7,035 bases of DNA from assembly GCA_938074515.1 (NCBI GenBank), contig CALJFV010000135.1:1-7035 (forward strand), read 5' to 3'. The DNA comes from an uncultured Flavobacteriaceae bacterium. GTDB lineage: Bacteria > Bacteroidota > Bacteroidia > Flavobacteriales > Flavobacteriaceae. The notes under the pieces were generated by a model. That model searched no databases. It was not told the origin of the DNA and was given only the letters and a program-made list of their open reading frames with translations. This document shows positions 5,064-7,035 of this stretch, in pieces; the stretch's first letter is position 1, and the number at the start of each line of letters is the position of its first letter. Both the position numbers and the translations under genes were made by a program.

Positions 5064-6797
5064 ATGCTGAAAAAATTCTTGCTCTTGAGCTCAATGCTAT
5101 TTAGCAGCATTCTCTGGTGCCAATCTATTGAGGGTCAATGGCAATTTGAATCCATCACCAAAGAAGGTCAATCTTTATTTGAAATAAATTCCCAAACGGA
5201 CTATTTCACTTTAGAATCCGACCGGTTTAATTATACTCTTGAGGCAAAGGATCATCTTAAAGCATCAGGAACCTACGAGCTAAACGACAGTGTTTTAAGG
5301 CTAAATTACACGAGTCCAAAAGACACCATCCGGTATTATCAGGTGCAAATTAATCAAGATACCCTTAGGCTTAAAGAATCCGGCATTACGTATCAGTTTA
5401 TCGCCAATAGTACCCCTTCTGAAACCATTTCAATCGAAGCAGCTAATTCCGAATTAATCCCGAGCACTCCTTCCGTTCCTGAAATTGAGGGGCTGAGCAT
5501 TAGCCTTGAGAGCTTGGGACGCGGACTGTTGGGACTCAGCTTTTTGGTCCTTGTCGGCTTTTTACTCAGCAGCAACAGAAGACGTATTGATTGGCGTTTG
5601 GTCGGAACAGGACTGCTTCTGCAAGTTGTTTTTGCCGTACTTGTTTTAAAAGTAGACCGCGTTGCCCAAAGTTTTGACTGGCTCTCCCAGCAAGTGGTTA
5701 CGTTTTTAAATTTTAGTGAGAAAGGAGCCGAATTCCTCTTTGGTGGGCTGGTAAATAACCAAGATACCTTCGGCTATATTTTTGCGTTTAAAGTATTGCC
5801 TACGGTCGTGTTCTTTTCTGCCTTCACATCGGTGCTCTATTATTTTGGAATCATACAAAGAGTCATTAAGGTATTTGCTTGGGTCATGAGCCGCACTATG
5901 CGTCTTTCTGGTGCCGAAAGTCTGGCGGCCGCAGCCAATATTTTTATTGGTCAGACCGAGGCTCCTCTGGTCGTCAAGCCGTATTTGGACAAAATGACCA
6001 AAAGCGAACTCATGTGTCTTATGGTCGGAGGAATGGCGACTATTGCCGGTGGTGTTCTTGCAGCTTATATCGCTTTTTTAGGCGGTTCCAGTGAAGCTGA
6101 AAAAATATATTTCGCCAAGCATTTACTCACCGCCTCGATTATGTCAGCCCCCGCGGCAATCGTTATTGCCAAAATGCTTTACCCTGAAACAGAGACTGTC
6201 GATCGAAAACTCGATGTCTCAAGAGAAAAAATTGGGACCAATGTCTTAGATGCCATTGCCCGAGGAACAACAGATGGTCTGAAATTAGCCATTAATGTTG
6301 GGGCGATGCTATTGGTATTTACTGCGTTGATTGCTGTATTTAACTGGATTACCGTGGACTGGATTGGTGGACCCACCGGCCTTAATGATCAAATCAACCA
6401 ACACACCGCAGGGCGCTATTCAGGGCTTTCCTTGCAATATATCCTGGGTAATTTATTCGCGCCAATCGCATGGATCATTGGGGTGCCCTCGGCAGATATT
6501 GTTACCGTAGGTCAATTGTTAGGAGAAAAAACAATACTCAATGAGTTTTTCGCTTATGCCTCACTGTCTGATCTAAAAAACAGCGGACTCTTAACCTCGA
6601 ATCGATCTATTGTCATCGCTACTTATTCACTCTGTGGCTTTGCGAATTTCGCTTCGATTGGAATTCAAATCGGAGGCATTGGTGGACTTGCCCCAAGCCA
6701 ACAATCTAATTTGGCTAGGTTTGGGATCAAAGCCCTAATTGGAGGAACCATAGCCGCCTTAATGACCGCGACCATAGCGGGAATGCTCATTGGGTAA
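5064..6797 (+). CDS. nupC: Concentrative nucleoside transporter (CNT/NupC family) with secreted lipocalin-like N-terminal domain
   Basis: This 577-residue inner-membrane protein imports nucleosides by ion symport. Residues 1-20 look like a signal peptide (KK, hydrophobic core, cleavage probably after WCQ). About 22-113 is a beta-rich, lipocalin-like domain (EGQWQFESI, SGTYELNDSVLRL), followed by a Ser/Pro-rich linker to about 145 and then the CNT core from about 152. After the first core helix the sequence NRRRIDWR (171-178) suggests a cytoplasmic loop, which puts the N-terminal domain in the periplasm. Substrate-site motifs known from the Vibrio cholerae CNT structure are present: GQTEAPL at 296-302 (Q297, T298, E299), LNEF at 492-495 (E494), and CGFANFASIG at 524-533 (N528, S531). 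N292 aligns with a Na+ ligand, so Na+ coupling is plausible but inferred. CNT proteins without the extension have about 400-420 residues. It begins 2 bases after the DUF151 gene and is followed by thyA, which fits thymidine or deoxynucleoside salvage; the substrate cannot be fixed from sequence. Confidence 0.93.
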   Translation: MLKKFLLLSSMLFSSILWCQSIEGQWQFESITKEGQSLFEINSQTDYFTLESDRFNYTLEAKDHLKASGTYELNDSVLRLNYTSPKDTIRYYQVQINQDTLRLKESGITYQFIANSTPSETISIEAANSELIPSTPSVPEIEGLSISLESLGRGLLGLSFLVLVGFLLSSNRRRIDWRLVGTGLLLQVVFAVLVLKVDRVAQSFDWLSQQVVTFLNFSEKGAEFLFGGLVNNQDTFGYIFAFKVLPTVVFFSAFTSVLYYFGIIQRVIKVFAWVMSRTMRLSGAESLAAAANIFIGQTEAPLVVKPYLDKMTKSELMCLMVGGMATIAGGVLAAYIAFLGGSSEAEKIYFAKHLLTASIMSAPAAIVIAKMLYPETETVDRKLDVSREKIGTNVLDAIARGTTDGLKLAINVGAMLLVFTALIAVFNWITVDWIGGPTGLNDQINQHTAGRYSGLSLQYILGNLFAPIAWIIGVPSADIVTVGQLLGEKTILNEFFAYASLSDLKNSGLLTSNRSIVIATYSLCGFANFASIGIQIGGIGGLAPSQQSNLARFGIKALIGGTIAALMTATIAGMLIG

Positions 6798-6896
6798 TTA
6801 TTCAAATAAAGCTTTGATCATAAGCGTTAATCCAGGAGTGTTTCATCGCAATTTTCCGTTAATAACTATTGATAAAAGTCGGCCCTCTCTGAATCC

Positions 6897-6922
6897 TTGA
6901 GAAAGTATGTTTTTTATTTTTA
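6897..6922 (+). promoter_or_regulatory. Weak candidate promoter for thyA
   Basis: In the 149-base gap between the transporter and thyA, TTG (6897-6899) precedes TATTTTTA (6915-6922) by 15 bases. The second element matches TAnnTTTG at all fixed positions except the last, and the spacing is shorter than the usual 17-20. A second partial match, TATGTTTT, lies at 6906-6913. The gap is very T-rich here, so chance matches are likely. thyA may be served by a promoter here, or by read-through from the transporter, since no strong terminator is visible. Confidence 0.22.
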
Positions 6923-6946
6923 CCATAATCTGAAGCTGTAAGATAA

Positions 6947-7035
6947 ATGAAACAATACCACGACTTAGTGCGCCATGTCATGGAACACGGTGCGGTGAAA
7001 CAAGACCGTACAGGTACCGGAACTAAAAGTGTTTT
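6947..7035 (+). CDS. thyA: Thymidylate synthase, N-terminal 29 codons (continues beyond right edge)
   Basis: ThyA converts dUMP to dTMP using methylenetetrahydrofolate. The visible start MKQYHDLVRHVMEHG followed by VKQDRTGTGTKSV matches the family N-terminus, where the conserved DRTGTGT segment (residues 20-26) carries the arginine that binds the substrate phosphate. The ATG at 6947 gives exactly the usual start of short bacterial ThyA proteins (about 264-280 residues), so roughly nine tenths of the gene lies outside the window. The catalytic cysteine is not visible. There is no Shine-Dalgarno sequence; the bases before the ATG are A-rich (AAGATAA). Placement after a nucleoside transporter fits a dTMP supply neighbourhood. 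Confidence 0.95.
   Translation, partial: MKQYHDLVRHVMEHGAVKQDRTGTGTKSV

Noticed and set aside
6825..6863. Two direct copies of CGTTAAT (6825-6831 and 6857-6863), 32 bases apart, upstream of thyA
   Set aside because: Seven-base repeats in A/T-rich intergenic DNA are expected by chance, and nothing else supports a binding-site array.
6886..6921. Possible intrinsic terminator: TCTC/GAGA repeat followed by a T-rich run before thyA
   Set aside because: The stem is only 4 bp with a 9-base loop and the T-run is separated from it by several bases. It is too weak to call.

Overview
The window looks like an ordinary housekeeping segment of a Bacteroidota chromosome, most likely class Flavobacteriia. 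Three things point there. Start codons are preceded by A/T-rich leaders without a Shine-Dalgarno sequence. The best promoter, ahead of the pyrophosphatase gene, is a full match to the Bacteroidetes sigma factor consensus (TTG, 19 bases, TAnnTTTG). The protein variants are also of flavobacterial type: a pyrophosphatase with a glutamate in helix 5, an EtfB with an altered nucleotide loop, a DUF151 nuclease with a UVR tail, and a CNT transporter with a secreted N-terminal domain. I see no mobile element, RNA gene, CRISPR array or obviously foreign stretch, and no sign of a new multi-gene system.

Layout. The left part is on the minus strand. It holds the first 431 codons of a membrane-bound ion-pumping pyrophosphatase (hppA, running off the left edge) and, upstream of it, the pyruvate dehydrogenase E1 beta subunit (pdhB). 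A divergent intergenic region of 180 bases (2430-2609) separates pdhB from a plus-strand series: etfB, etfA, a bifunctional-nuclease (DUF151) plus UVR protein, a concentrative nucleoside transporter, and the first 29 codons of thymidylate synthase (thyA, running off the right edge). The divergent region holds candidate -7 elements for both directions and a perfect 12-bp palindrome. All intergenic gaps are under 200 bases.

How the genes fit together. PdhB makes acetyl-CoA from pyruvate as part of the pyruvate dehydrogenase complex. EtfBA collects electrons from flavin dehydrogenases, such as those of fatty-acid and amino-acid breakdown, and passes them to the quinone pool. The two sit back to back and could share control. 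The DUF151 gene and the transporter gene are almost contiguous (2 bases apart) and are probably co-transcribed. The transporter followed by thyA gives a nucleoside uptake and dTMP synthesis pairing. The pyrophosphatase uses the PPi released by biosynthesis to energise the membrane.

Most worth a second look are the position of the ion-gate glutamate in the pyrophosphatase (E185 in helix 5, with neither of the two helix-6 glutamates), the divergent nucleotide-binding loop of EtfB, and the periplasmic lipocalin-like domain fused to the nucleoside transporter.
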